Assembly: GCF_017565405.1 (NCBI RefSeq)
Contig: NZ_JAGEKR010000018.1
Location: 28,839-92,838, forward strand
Direction of reading: 5' to 3'
Source: Allobranchiibius sp. CTAmp26
GTDB lineage: Bacteria; Actinomycetota; Actinomycetes; Actinomycetales; Dermatophilaceae
Length of the DNA: 64,000 nucleotides
Shown piece by piece: positions 36,059-44,962 of the stretch. A program made the translations under genes and the position numbers. Numbering within the stretch: position 1 is the first letter of the stretch; each line of letters begins with the position of its first letter. Under the pieces are notes generated by a model. That model ran no database searches. It saw only the letters and a program-made list of their open reading frames with translations, and had not been told where the DNA came from.

Positions 36059-38444
36059 CCGGATCCTCCGCGGCGCGTTCGTCGGTGGTTGCAGTAGTTG
36101 CGGTGCTTGCTGTGCTTGCGGTGCCCTCGCCCGTGCGCGTCGATGTCGCGGACGGGCTCGGTGTGCTGGCTACGATCGCATCCCCCGGGGTGGCGTCGCG
36201 AGGGGGCGGGCTCCCGGGCTGCGGTGTGACGTCCTGCTCGGTGCGGGGGCCGCGCCGGATGCTGCGGATCACCCCGCCGATGAGGATGAGCCCCGCGACC
36301 CCTCCGAGGACCCAGTAGATCCACGTCGCGGTGGGGCGCACGTTGACCTGCAGGTTGGCCGTCGTGCCTCGTGGCGCGCCCAGAGGCACACCGTTGGCGG
36401 TCTCGATGAGGGCATCCACCGGCACCGACCCGGACCCGGCCGCCGCCACCTCCGGGCGCACGATGCCGAGCCCCCCGGCGCCCAGCGAGATCGGCGGGGC
36501 CTGCTGACGCACCTTCAGCTGGATGGCCCGTGGCTGCAGCACCACCCGCACTCCTCGCACCGGACGGTTGAGCTTGTTGACCACATTGATGGCGAGGGCT
36601 CCGCGGTCGGTGAAGAAGTTGACCGGCGACGTGCTGACCGACACGAGTGACAGCAGGCTGGTGAGAGCGCCCGCGCTGTACTGAGCGGAGTGGGTCGCGC
36701 CGAGCGTGTACCCACGCCACCGCGCCGACCCGAGGTTGTCGATCAGGCGGAGCCGATCGGAGATCACATCGCCCGAGCTCACCAGCAGGGAGTTCAGGCC
36801 CGACAACTGGCGGCGCTGGACACCGATCCCGTTCAGCGACGCCGGGTTGACGGCGGTGGTGCGGGGCTCGGGGAAGGTGACGGCCGTGCGCTCGGACCGC
36901 ACCGTGTCGGGCACACCCGACCGGGCGACCCGGACGGCCTGGTTGCCCGTGCGGTCCGCCAGCCAGGGCGCCGTACGCGCGGCGGCGATGATCGTGGCGA
37001 GTTGGGCAGCGGACGCGCCGGCGGAGCGCGGGACGACGATCGCGAGAGACCGAGCGGTGGCGGGCCGCTCCCCGTAGACGGCGAGGCTCTGGGCGAGGAA
37101 CTGCTGCGTACGCAGGCCGATGTCGCCATCGGCCGCACCGGCCAGCGCGCTCAGCTGCTGGTCGTAGAGGAGCAGGCCGCCGGTGCCGGTGGCGGACCGT
37201 TCGGCGGTGCCGGTGGCGTCCCCGGCGTCCGTCGTGGCCTCCTTCGGCAGGAGTACGACGGGTGCGGGACGGCGAGCCTTCGTCCAGGCGTCGGTGATGG
37301 TGCCCACGACTCCGGCATCCACCCCGGCCGCGGGCCATGCGATCGAGGTGGAGCTCACCGCGGCCATGTCGGTGGGCAGGCTCCGGCCGACGTCCTCGCG
37401 GATCAGTTGCTGTCCGCGGGCGCCGGACGTGGCGAGCGCGGACAGGTCGGGGTCGTCGAAAGGCGTCCAGAGCACCGACTGGCCCGCGGGCAGGTTGCTC
37501 AGGCGGGTACGCAGCTGCGCGGCGAGCGTGTCGGCCGGATCGGTGCTCGCGCGACCGTTGGGTGAGCTCGAACTGCTGGTGCCCGATGACGGGGTCTGCG
37601 AGGTGCCCCCGGGGGATGTCGGGTCACCGGAGGACGACGTGCTCGGGGTGCTCGACGCCCCGCCCGTGCCCGTGGTGGAGCTCGACGGGCCGCTCGAACC
37701 CGTGGTGGACGACGCGGCGGGCACGTTGCGGTCGGCGGGCGCGGTCGGCGCGATCACCGCCGGGTCGATCACCCAGGTGACGGGTTGTCCGGCCAGCGAC
37801 CGCAGCAGGGTGTCGATGCGTGATCCGGGGCCGATCGCGTTCTGCCAGGCGGCAGTGCGGTCGGCGCCGGTGGGGCCGAAGAGCGCCGAATCGGCGGGGA
37901 GCATGAGCGGCACGAGCCAGGTCACGCGCAGGGGCACCGCCGGGGCCGAGCGCACGAACGACAGCGTCGTGTGCCAGACGCGCAGCGGAGCGCTCCCGGC
38001 GCCGTTCGACAGTGAGATCGACAGCGGCAGGTTCGCGTTGCTGTAGCTGAGGGCCAGCGCGGCGGCCGGAATGGTGATCGTGAACTGTTCGAAACCGCCG
38101 GGGTTCAGCGAACCGGGCCGGGCCGTTGCCCGGTTCCGCGTCGATGCCGGCAGGGTGCCGGCGTTCCAGGAACGCACCGCGCTGACCGTGTCCAGGTCGC
38201 TGGTGCCGAGCGAGGCGGTGAGCACCGGGGCGGTGAGTGCGCTGCTGCCGGCGGTCAGCGAGCCGGTGATGGTGACGGGCTTCTTCGGCGCCGCCACCGT
38301 GGGGGTGACCGCGGTGATCGCGAGGGACGGGTCGAGGCTGGTCGCCGCGTGCGGCACGGCCGCCGCGGTCGGGACGCCGATGAGCAGGCAGCCGAGCGCG
38401 AGTAACGCCGCGAGCATTGCGACTCCCCGGGTCAGCACGGTCAC
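36051..38444 (-). CDS. DUF6049 family secreted, membrane-anchored protein
   Basis: The large protein of about 797 residues has a signal peptide (LTRGVAMLAALLALGCLLIGVPTAAA), a long extracytoplasmic part with a Ser/Thr/Gly-rich insert at about residues 230-310, and a C-terminal transmembrane helix (IYWVLGGVAGLILIGGVI) with a cytoplasmic Thr/Ser-rich tail. It matches the actinobacterial DUF6049 proteins coded between the nudix hydrolase and murJ. GTG at 38444, four bases after the nudix stop, fits the signal peptide; the frame itself is open to 38597. The gene overlaps murJ by 8 nt. The function is unknown, presumably in cell-wall growth. Confidence 0.85.
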   Translation of the reverse strand: MTVLTRGVAMLAALLALGCLLIGVPTAAAVPHAATSLDPSLAITAVTPTVAAPKKPVTITGSLTAGSSALTAPVLTASLGTSDLDTVSAVRSWNAGTLPASTRNRATARPGSLNPGGFEQFTITIPAAALALSYSNANLPLSISLSNGAGSAPLRVWHTTLSFVRSAPAVPLRVTWLVPLMLPADSALFGPTGADRTAAWQNAIGPGSRIDTLLRSLAGQPVTWVIDPAVIAPTAPADRNVPAASSTTGSSGPSSSTTGTGGASSTPSTSSSGDPTSPGGTSQTPSSGTSSSSSPNGRASTDPADTLAAQLRTRLSNLPAGQSVLWTPFDDPDLSALATSGARGQQLIREDVGRSLPTDMAAVSSTSIAWPAAGVDAGVVGTITDAWTKARRPAPVVLLPKEATTDAGDATGTAERSATGTGGLLLYDQQLSALAGAADGDIGLRTQQFLAQSLAVYGERPATARSLAIVVPRSAGASAAQLATIIAAARTAPWLADRTGNQAVRVARSGVPDTVRSERTAVTFPEPRTTAVNPASLNGIGVQRRQLSGLNSLLVSSGDVISDRLRLIDNLGSARWRGYTLGATHSAQYSAGALTSLLSLVSVSTSPVNFFTDRGALAINVVNKLNRPVRGVRVVLQPRAIQLKVRQQAPPISLGAGGLGIVRPEVAAAGSGSVPVDALIETANGVPLGAPRGTTANLQVNVRPTATWIYWVLGGVAGLILIGGVIRSIRRGPRTEQDVTPQPGSPPPRDATPGDAIVASTPSPSATSTRTGEGTASTASTATTATTDERAAEDPDE

Positions 38445-38448
38445 CTGC

Positions 38449-38934
38449 TCAGGCTGTTCCTGCGAGGTGCTCCCAAGCGGTGTGGGCGATGCGACGTTCG
38501 TTGGGGAAGGTGAGGCGCGCCGCCACGTCCTCCAGCAGGAACCATTGCGCGTCGATCGCCTCGTGGTCGGGGTCGTTCTCGATGGAGATCTCTCCACCGA
38601 GCGCCTCCAACAGGTAGTGATGCACCCGCTTGTGGATCCGGAACTGCGGCGTGCTGAACCAATAATCGATCGTGCCCAGGGTCAGCAGGGCGCGACCCAT
38701 GATGCCGGTTTCCTCCTCCACCTCGCGAACGGCGGTCTCGGTCAGCGTTTCGCCGGGCTCGACGTGACCCTTCGGCAGGCACCACTCCAGGCGCCCGGCG
38801 CGGTTGTGCCGCGCGATCAGGGCGATGTAGGCACGGCCCTGGGCCACGTCGATGACGACACCACCGGCCGAGATCTCCTCCACCGCGGGGAGCCGGCGCT
38901 GATGCCGACTCGCGGGAAGGGGATACAGCGTCAT
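38449..38934 (-). CDS. Nudix hydrolase (MutT family)
   Basis: The 161-residue enzyme has a complete Nudix box GHVEPGETLTETAVREVEEE + TGI (residues 56-78), the Mg-binding motif that cleaves nucleoside-diphosphate-linked substrates. Nothing selects one substrate among 8-oxo-dGTP, NADH or dinucleoside polyphosphates. ATG at 38934 is chosen; ATG at 38973 would add 13 residues. It is the first gene of the leftward envelope operon and faces the divergent CCA-adding enzyme gene 66 bp away. The position next to pcnA and murJ is conserved in actinobacteria. Confidence 0.88.
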   Translation of the reverse strand: MTLYPLPASRHQRRLPAVEEISAGGVVIDVAQGRAYIALIARHNRAGRLEWCLPKGHVEPGETLTETAVREVEEETGIMGRALLTLGTIDYWFSTPQFRIHKRVHHYLLEALGGEISIENDPDHEAIDAQWFLLEDVAARLTFPNERRIAHTAWEHLAGTA

Positions 38935-39000
38935 CTCAGCACTGTAACCACGGGGTGGCACGAATTCGAGCATGTCGCCACGTCGCCTACCCTGGCGGGC

Positions 39001-40503
39001 GTGGCACCACCGGCATCACTGGAACGTCCCGGCCCGGCCGAGATCTCGCGGCTGCAGGAGCACGCGGTACGTCGGCTGGCGCCGGTCCTCGCGACGCTGC
39101 GCGAACTGGGGGAGCTCTTCCAGCGCGAGGGACACCAGCTCGCCCTGGTCGGTGGGCCGGTCCGCGACGCGTTCCTCGGCCGTGATCTGACCGACGTGGA
39201 CCTGACGACGTCGGCCCGCCCGGAGCAGACCGAGACGCTGCTGACGGCGTGGGGCGCCACCACCTGGGACATCGGCCGCGCGTTCGGCACCATCGGCGGC
39301 CGGCGACACGGCGTACAGGTCGAGATCACGACCTACCGCGCCGACGCCTACGACCGGCAGACCCGCAAACCTCAGGTGTCCTTCGGCGACTCCCTGGAGG
39401 AGGACCTGCGGCGGCGCGACTTCACCGTGAACGCGATGGCGCTGCGGCTGCCGCAACTGGAGTTCGTCGACCCGTACGACGGCCTCGCGGCCCTGGCCGC
39501 GAAGGTGCTGGACACCCCGGCCACCCCGCAGGAGTCCTTCGCCGACGACCCGCTGCGGATGATGCGCGCGGCCCGGTTCACCGCCCAGCTGGACTTCGAG
39601 CTGGCCCCGCGGGTGCGGGAGGCGATGACCGAGGCGGCGCAGCACCTGTCGATGGTGTCGGCGGAGCGGGTGCGCGACGAGCTGGTCAAGCTGCTGCTCG
39701 CGCCCGACCCGGTCGTGGGCCTGCGGGTGCTCACCGAGACCGGCCTGGCGCAGGTCGTCCTGCCCGAGTTGCCGGCGTTGCAGCTGGAGGTCGACGAACA
39801 CCACCACCACAAGGATGTCTACGAACACTCCCTGACCGTGCTGCAGCAGGCGATCGCTCTGGAGGGGCCGCGCAGCATCGACGGCATCGGACCGGTCACA
39901 CCCGTCGCTCGTCCGGACTTGACGCTGCGGCTCGCCGCGCTGCTGCACGACATCGGCAAACCGGCCACCCGGCGCTTCGAGTCCGGCGGTGGCGTCTCCT
40001 TCCACCACCACGAGATGGTCGGCGCCGGCCTGGCCCGCAAGCGGATGAAGGCGCTGCGGTTCGCCAAGGAGGAGATCAAGGACGTCACCCGGCTGGTGGA
40101 GTTGCATCTGCGTTTCCACGGGTACGGCGGGGGCGAATGGACCGATTCGGCGGTGCGCCGTTACGTGACCGACGCCGGGCCGCTGCTGTCGCGACTGCAC
40201 CTGCTCACCCGCGCGGACTGCACCACTCGCAACCGCCGTAAGGCGGCGGCGCTCGCGCGCAGCTACGACGACCTGGAGGTCCGGATCGCCTCCCTGCTGG
40301 AGCGGGAGAAGCTGGACGCCGTACGCCCCGAGCTCGACGGGAACCAGATCGCACAGGTGCTGGGGATCGCGCCGGGGCCGGTGCTCGGCCGCGCGTACAA
40401 GCACCTGCTGGCGTTCCGGCTCGACCAGGGCATGGTCGGCGAGGAGGCGGTGGCAGCGGAGCTGCGCCGCTGGTGGTCCGAGCAGCCCGAATCCTCCGGC
40501 TGA
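39001..40503 (+). CDS. CCA tRNA nucleotidyltransferase / poly(A) polymerase family
   Basis: The 500-residue class II nucleotidyltransferase has the LALVGGPVRDAFLG strand-loop (GGPVRD at 51-56) and catalytic DVD at 65-67. The RRDFTVNAMAL motif and DDPLRMMRAARFTAQL nucleotide-recognition helix are also present. The C-terminal half adds an HD domain (LRLAALLHDIGKP ... FHHHE), as in actinobacterial enzymes. It should add CCA to tRNAs, which both tRNA genes in this window need. GTG at 39001 gives the family N terminus; the frame remains open far upstream across the DUF6049 and nudix genes, which is not coding. Confidence 0.92.
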   Translation: MAPPASLERPGPAEISRLQEHAVRRLAPVLATLRELGELFQREGHQLALVGGPVRDAFLGRDLTDVDLTTSARPEQTETLLTAWGATTWDIGRAFGTIGGRRHGVQVEITTYRADAYDRQTRKPQVSFGDSLEEDLRRRDFTVNAMALRLPQLEFVDPYDGLAALAAKVLDTPATPQESFADDPLRMMRAARFTAQLDFELAPRVREAMTEAAQHLSMVSAERVRDELVKLLLAPDPVVGLRVLTETGLAQVVLPELPALQLEVDEHHHHKDVYEHSLTVLQQAIALEGPRSIDGIGPVTPVARPDLTLRLAALLHDIGKPATRRFESGGGVSFHHHEMVGAGLARKRMKALRFAKEEIKDVTRLVELHLRFHGYGGGEWTDSAVRRYVTDAGPLLSRLHLLTRADCTTRNRRKAAALARSYDDLEVRIASLLEREKLDAVRPELDGNQIAQVLGIAPGPVLGRAYKHLLAFRLDQGMVGEEAVAAELRRWWSEQPESSG

Positions 40504-40690
40504 GGACGACGCGAGCCCGGTTCGCGGGCAACCTGAGCGCCGCACGTCGGTGGGGCGCGTAAGGTGGCTGCGCCTCAGGACATCTGAGCAGAGCACACGA
40601 ACCCCGGACGTCCGGGGCCCTGGTCGACGCGAGTGCGACCGACAACGCGGTAGTGGCGAGCGCTTGAGACGCCGATGGGAGAACAGGTTC

Positions 40691-41986
40691 TTGGTGCCCG
40701 GGTGGCTGCGACGGACGGTCGCTCGCAGAGTGCTGAGGACGTCTGCGTCCCGGCGGTTCGGGCTCTCTGCGGTGACCGTGCTCCCGAAGAAGTTCCTCAT
40801 GCCGCTGCGGCGAGAGGGGCTCGACCCGATGCCGCGGCTCGCCCAGCAGCGGGCTGCGGAGCCGGTCACCAGGTTCGGGCGCGTCTTCGGCATCACGCTG
40901 TGGCTCGTGACCGGGTACGAAGAGACCCGGCGGGTGCTGGACGACCGAGACAGCTACAGCACCGACATCCGTCCGTTCATGGGTGCCGGCTCGTCCACCG
41001 ACATCGGCGGCCTCGGGTTCACCGATGCGCCCGAGCACACCCGCCTGCGCAAGATGCTCACCCCGGAGTTCACCGGTCGCCGGATCGCCGCGTTCCTTCC
41101 CGACGTCGAGCGGATCGTGCAGGAGCAGCTCGACCGGCTCGAGGCGCAGGACGGTGTGGTCGACCTCGTGTCCGATTTCGCCTTCCCGGTCCCCTTCGCG
41201 ATCATCTGCGAACTGCTGGGTCTGCCGGTCGAGGAGCGTGAGCGTTTCCGCGAGCTGGGCCGCACGCGCTTCGACGTCAACGGCGGCGGCCAGGGGACGT
41301 TCGGTGCGATGTCCGACACCCAGGACTTCCTGCTGGAGGAGGTGCGTAGGCAACGGGTGCAGCCGGGGCCCGGGCTCATCGGCAACATGATCCGAACGCA
41401 CGGCGACCAGATCGACGACGTCGCGCTGGCCGGACTCTGCGACGGTGTCTTCACCGGCGGATACGAGACGTCCGCCAGCATGCTGGCCCTCGGCGCGCTC
41501 GTGATCCTGCAGCGCCCCGACGCGGCGGCCCTGGCCCGCGACGACGCCGGCCTGGACAGGCTGATCGAGGAACTGCTGCGCTACCTGAGCGTGGTGCAGA
41601 TCGCCTTCCCCCGCTTCGCGTTGGACGACATGGACCTGTTCGGGCACGACGTCGCGAAGGGCGATGTGGTGATCTGCTCGCTCAGCGGGGCCAACCGGGA
41701 CGCCTCGTTCGGGGCGGACTCGGAGATGTTCAGCACCGACCGCGAGCGCCAGTCGCACCTCGCCTTCGGGCGAGGCATCCACCGGTGCGTGGGCGCCGAA
41801 CTCGCACGGATGGAGATGCGCGTGGCATTCCGCGCATTCGTCCGCCGGTTCCCCGACGCCGTACTCGCGGCCGAGGCCGGCAGCCTGGACTTCCACGACC
41901 TGTCGATCGTGTACGGCGTACGGTCGCTGCCCGTGCGGCTGGGCGCCACCGTCTCATCGCACGCAAGGTCTGAGGTCGCACAGTGA
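40691..41986 (+). CDS. Cytochrome P450
   Basis: The roughly 431-residue heme-thiolate monooxygenase has the heme-binding loop FGRGIHRCVGAEL, the ExxR pair in EELLRYL, and the I-helix oxygen-activation motif GGYETS. It is soluble and of typical bacterial length. TTG at 40691 (GGGAG 9 nt upstream) and GTG at 40694 are equally likely starts; upstream in-frame sequence is Arg-rich and non-conserved. Its stop overlaps the GTG start of the glycosyltransferase (41983-41986). No ferredoxin gene is adjacent, so its electron donor is elsewhere. Confidence 0.92.
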   Translation: MVPGWLRRTVARRVLRTSASRRFGLSAVTVLPKKFLMPLRREGLDPMPRLAQQRAAEPVTRFGRVFGITLWLVTGYEETRRVLDDRDSYSTDIRPFMGAGSSTDIGGLGFTDAPEHTRLRKMLTPEFTGRRIAAFLPDVERIVQEQLDRLEAQDGVVDLVSDFAFPVPFAIICELLGLPVEERERFRELGRTRFDVNGGGQGTFGAMSDTQDFLLEEVRRQRVQPGPGLIGNMIRTHGDQIDDVALAGLCDGVFTGGYETSASMLALGALVILQRPDAAALARDDAGLDRLIEELLRYLSVVQIAFPRFALDDMDLFGHDVAKGDVVICSLSGANRDASFGADSEMFSTDRERQSHLAFGRGIHRCVGAELARMEMRVAFRAFVRRFPDAVLAAEAGSLDFHDLSIVYGVRSLPVRLGATVSSHARSEVAQ

Positions 41987-43137
41987 GAATCGTCCATGTC
42001 GCCGACTCCTTCCCGCCCGATGTCGGCGGGATCGAACGACAGGTGGAGACCCTGGCACGCCGGCAGACGGCGGAGGGTCACGACGTCACCGTGATTACCG
42101 CGGTCGCCGAGAAGGGGACCGTCGACCGGGAGGTGTCGGTGGCGCGCGCCGCCGAGGGCCGCTGGCTGACCGTGGCCTTCCCGTGGCGCAACCACGCGAT
42201 GGTCGCGCAGATCCTGGACAGCGCACCGGTCGACATCGTGCACGCCCACTTCACCGTCGTCTCGCCCCTCGCGATCTTCGTCACCCGTGAAGCGTCGCGT
42301 CGGGGGATCCCGGTGGCGATCACCGTGCACTCCCTGTGGTGGAAGGTCGCCATCGCGACGCGCGTGTCGACCCTGCCGTTCGGGTGGGGACGGATGCGCG
42401 CGGCATGGTCGGCCGTGAGTTCGGTCGCGGCCGAGCACGTACGACGCACGCTGCTGTCGGTGGACGAGGTGTCGGTGCTTCCCAACCTGGTCGACACCCC
42501 GTGGTGGGTGAACCCGCGACCCGTGCCGGCCGAGGAGGCCGGACAGCGCGAGGTTCGCATGGTCCTGGTCGGCCGGTTGAAGAAACGCAAGCACGTGGAC
42601 GAATTCCTCGATGCGCTCGCGGAGGCTCGCAAGCAGGTCCCGCCCGACACCCGGGTGAACGTGAAGATCCTCGGTGACGGTCCCCGACGTACGGACCTCG
42701 TGAACCAGGTGCAACGACTCGGCCTGACCGACTGGGTCGAGTTCCTCGGCTACCACCCGTCCGAGGACATCAGGGCCCTCTTCCACGAGAGCGACCTCTT
42801 CGTCGCCTCGTCGCGGCAGGAGGCCTTCGGCATCGCCGCACTCGAGGCCCGGTCGGCGGGGCTGCCCGTGATCGGATATCACCCCAACGGGCTGTCGGAC
42901 TTCATCACCGACGGGGTGGACGGCGTCCTGGTCGCCGACGGCGCCGCGCTGGCCGACGCGCTCGCCATCCTCGTCGGACAACCGGACGAGCTGCGCCGGC
43001 TGCGCGTCAACGCGGCGACCCTGCCCCCCCGGGTCCGCCCGGTGGACGCGGTGCGGGCAGAGGCGGCCCTCTACGAACGGGCTCAGGCGATGCACCCCGA
43101 GCGCCCGAGGCCGGCCCTGCGGTCCGTGTCGCGCTGA
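41983..43137 (+). CDS. GT4-family glycosyltransferase
   Basis: The 384-residue GT-B fold enzyme opens MRIVHVADSFPPDVGGIERQV, the usual acceptor-side glycine-rich loop of family GT4. It carries the nucleotide-sugar donor motif SSRQEAFGIAALEARSAGLPVIGY, which contains the EX7E pair. VGRLKKRKHVDEFLDAL and KILGDGPRR complete the family signature. It has no membrane helix. The gene overlaps the P450 stop by 4 nt and the acetyltransferase gene begins 20 bp later, so the three form an operon. The acceptor and sugar are unknown. Confidence 0.92.
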   Translation: MRIVHVADSFPPDVGGIERQVETLARRQTAEGHDVTVITAVAEKGTVDREVSVARAAEGRWLTVAFPWRNHAMVAQILDSAPVDIVHAHFTVVSPLAIFVTREASRRGIPVAITVHSLWWKVAIATRVSTLPFGWGRMRAAWSAVSSVAAEHVRRTLLSVDEVSVLPNLVDTPWWVNPRPVPAEEAGQREVRMVLVGRLKKRKHVDEFLDALAEARKQVPPDTRVNVKILGDGPRRTDLVNQVQRLGLTDWVEFLGYHPSEDIRALFHESDLFVASSRQEAFGIAALEARSAGLPVIGYHPNGLSDFITDGVDGVLVADGAALADALAILVGQPDELRRLRVNAATLPPRVRPVDAVRAEAALYERAQAMHPERPRPALRSVSR

Positions 43138-43157
43138 CCGACGACGACCCCTCCGGA

Positions 43158-43709
43158 ATGTCCGGTACGTCCGGGCGGCCTGCGTCGATCCTTCTGCAGA
43201 CCGAACGGCTGATCCTGCGTCCCCGCGACGTGCAGGAGGCTGCGGTCTACCGGCGGCTGTGGACCGAACGCGACGAGCGGGTCCCTGCGCACCGCCGTAT
43301 CGATGCCCAGGGACACCCGACGATCGAGGACATCGCCCGCGGAATCCGCAGGGAGCAGGACGACGAGCGACCCGGCCTGCTGGCGGTCGAGCGCAGGAGT
43401 GCGGGCGACGTGATCGGGTACTGCGGCCTGGTCTTCCACGGGAACGGCGCCCCCGAGGAGCCCGAGCTGGCCTACGAGCTGTTGCGTCACACCCACGGGT
43501 GCGGTTACGCGACCGAGGCTGGTGCCGCCGTCCTGGACTGGGCGAGGACGGCGGGCTATGACCGGGTGTGGGCGACGGTGCGCGCATGGAACGCAGCCTC
43601 GCGCCGTGTGCTGCAGAAGCTGGGGTTCATGGAGACCGGTCGGGTCGAGTCGGACGCCGTCCACGGTGACAGCCTGCTCACGGTCCGAGATCACCGGACG
43701 CGTGGCTGA
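43158..43709 (+). CDS. GNAT-family N-acetyltransferase (RimJ/RimL type)
   Basis: The 183-residue protein opens ILLQTERLILRP, the typical start of RimJ/RimL-like acetyltransferases. It contains ELAYELLRHTHGCGYATEAG with the acetyl-CoA pyrophosphate loop, and VWATVRAWNAASRRVLQKLGF, the NxxSxxxxxKxGF motif. It probably acetylates an amine. It is the last gene of the P450-glycosyltransferase operon, so it may modify the same product. The ATG at 43158 lies just before this start motif. Confidence 0.9.
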   Translation: MSGTSGRPASILLQTERLILRPRDVQEAAVYRRLWTERDERVPAHRRIDAQGHPTIEDIARGIRREQDDERPGLLAVERRSAGDVIGYCGLVFHGNGAPEEPELAYELLRHTHGCGYATEAGAAVLDWARTAGYDRVWATVRAWNAASRRVLQKLGFMETGRVESDAVHGDSLLTVRDHRTRG

Positions 43710-43720
43710 GCCGCTCGTCG

Positions 43721-43792
43721 TCGAGCGGAGGGGTCCACTCCCGAGTGGAGGGGACATTACCGCTCCGCTCGGCGACGAACCCCTCCGCTCGA
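43721..43792. terminator. Nested hairpins between convergent GNAT and hemerythrin genes
   Basis: TCGAGCGGAGGGGT at 43721-43734 and ACCCCTCCGCTCGA at 43779-43792 are perfect complements. Inside their 44-nt loop, TCCACTC (43734-43740) pairs with GAGTGGA (43743-43749). The structure fills the convergent gap and should terminate both transcripts, though there is no T tract. Confidence 0.65.
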
Positions 43793-43808
43793 TGGGGACG
43801 TCCGCGGG

Positions 43809-44318
43809 TCAGCTGTTCTCGTCCACGTAGTCCTGCGGGTCCTTGTCGACGACCGGTACGCCGGTGACGTTCTCGGCCTCGTACACCGCGAACTTCACGG
43901 CGATGTCGTGGCGGGTCTGCAGGTCCACGTGCTGCCGGAAGTCCTTGAGGCCCTCGTGCTCCTCCTCGCCCATGTGCTCGTCGTTGGCCTCGCGGGCGTC
44001 GTTGACGCCCTTCCACCATTCCTTCGAGCCGACGGCCGCGTCCCGCGCGGCGAGGATGCCGTCACGGATGTCGTTGTGGTCGCCGATCGCGTCCTTGGTC
44101 TCGGCCACCTCGCTGGTGTCGCGAAGGCGCTCGCCCAGTGCGAGCAGCTCGGGGTAGAAGTAGATCTCCTCGGCCTGCGCGTGGACCTCGAGCATCGCCT
44201 CCAGCCGGGTCCAGAGGGCACCGAGCGTGGTCGTGTCGGCCGGGTCCACGTCGTCGAGCATCGCGAACATGCGCCGTTGCTCGTGGTGGTCGGAAAGAAT
44301 CAAGTCGCAGATGTCCAC
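43809..44318 (-). CDS. Hemerythrin HHE domain protein
   Basis: The 169-residue four-helix protein opens MDICDLILSDHHEQRRMF, with further iron-ligand histidines in LEVHAQAEEIYFYPEL, IGDHNDIRDG and DEHMGEEEHEGL. The set is sufficient for a di-iron site that binds O2, NO or iron. Cytoplasmic, no signal. It is divergent from the DUF2867 gene. HHE proteins in actinobacteria are linked to peroxide or nitric-oxide stress; no direct evidence here. Confidence 0.92.
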   Translation of the reverse strand: MDICDLILSDHHEQRRMFAMLDDVDPADTTTLGALWTRLEAMLEVHAQAEEIYFYPELLALGERLRDTSEVAETKDAIGDHNDIRDGILAARDAAVGSKEWWKGVNDAREANDEHMGEEEHEGLKDFRQHVDLQTRHDIAVKFAVYEAENVTGVPVVDKDPQDYVDENS

Positions 44319-44348
44319 GCGTGCTCCTCATTCGGGATCGGGTTGATC

Positions 44349-44873
44349 ATGCTAGGCATGCTCATGGCCGGTCACGGATCAGTGCGTCGCCTGAGGGGCG
44401 TCGAAGGGGCGGTCACCGACCGCGTCCAGACGCGCGACGGGTGGGTCCAGGGGTTCACGGTCCCGTTGCCGCAGAACGACGTTCGATCAAGTGAGCAACT
44501 GGCCCGGGTGATGTTCGAGGGTGCACCCGCCCCTGTGCGTCAACTCCTGGTGGCCGGTTGGCGGCTGGGATTGGGCCTGCAGCTGCTGCCCGGCACGTCG
44601 CCTCACTCGCTCCTCGGGTGGGCCGTCACCAGCAGCTCGCACGACCAGGTCGTCCTTGCGGCGCAATCACGTCTGATCTGCGCGGTCAAGGTCGTCCGCA
44701 GGGTCGGTCCGGACCTGGTCGCGACCACCTCAGTGCGCTACGAGTCCATCTGGGGCCGCGGCGTCTGGGCAGTCGTTCTCCCGTTCCACCTGCTCATCGA
44801 GCCCCGGCTGCTGGCCCGAGTCGTGCAATCTCCTGGGTCGGAGCGCGGGGCCCGAGGCGAGCCGCACCACTGA
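44349..44873 (+). CDS. DUF2867-like protein
   Basis: The protein of about 174 residues shows weak similarity to DUF2867, a small beta-rich domain often found alone or after an SDR domain. Supporting phrases are LLGWAVTSSSHDQVVLAAQSRLICAVKVV and the closing VWAVVLPFHLLIEPRLLARVV, in which a Pro-Phe-His motif precedes a hydrophobic helix. Three ATG codons within 18 bp (44349, 44358, 44364) are possible starts. The gene is divergent from hemerythrin and convergent with the patatin gene. Function unknown. Confidence 0.6.
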   Translation: MLGMLMAGHGSVRRLRGVEGAVTDRVQTRDGWVQGFTVPLPQNDVRSSEQLARVMFEGAPAPVRQLLVAGWRLGLGLQLLPGTSPHSLLGWAVTSSSHDQVVLAAQSRLICAVKVVRRVGPDLVATTSVRYESIWGRGVWAVVLPFHLLIEPRLLARVVQSPGSERGARGEPHH

Positions 44874-44962
44874 TCGGGCCGGGTCGCAAGGGCAATCGGC
44901 GCAACGCCGGCAGCGAGCGTGCGCGCGAGCTGCGCTCGCAGGTCTCGTAGCTGCGCCGGGCG

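Noticed and set aside
33938..36097. Long + strand frame opposite murJ
   Set aside because: Low-complexity Arg/Gln/Asp translation antisense to an unmistakable MurJ.
38071..39000. Upstream extension of the CCA-adding enzyme frame
   Set aside because: It would run antisense through DUF6049 and the nudix gene, and the protein is only conserved from about 39001.
44913..44939. GCGAGCG / CGCTCGC inverted repeat between DUF2867 and patatin genes
   Set aside because: Seven-base arms in GC-rich DNA are too weak to call a terminator.
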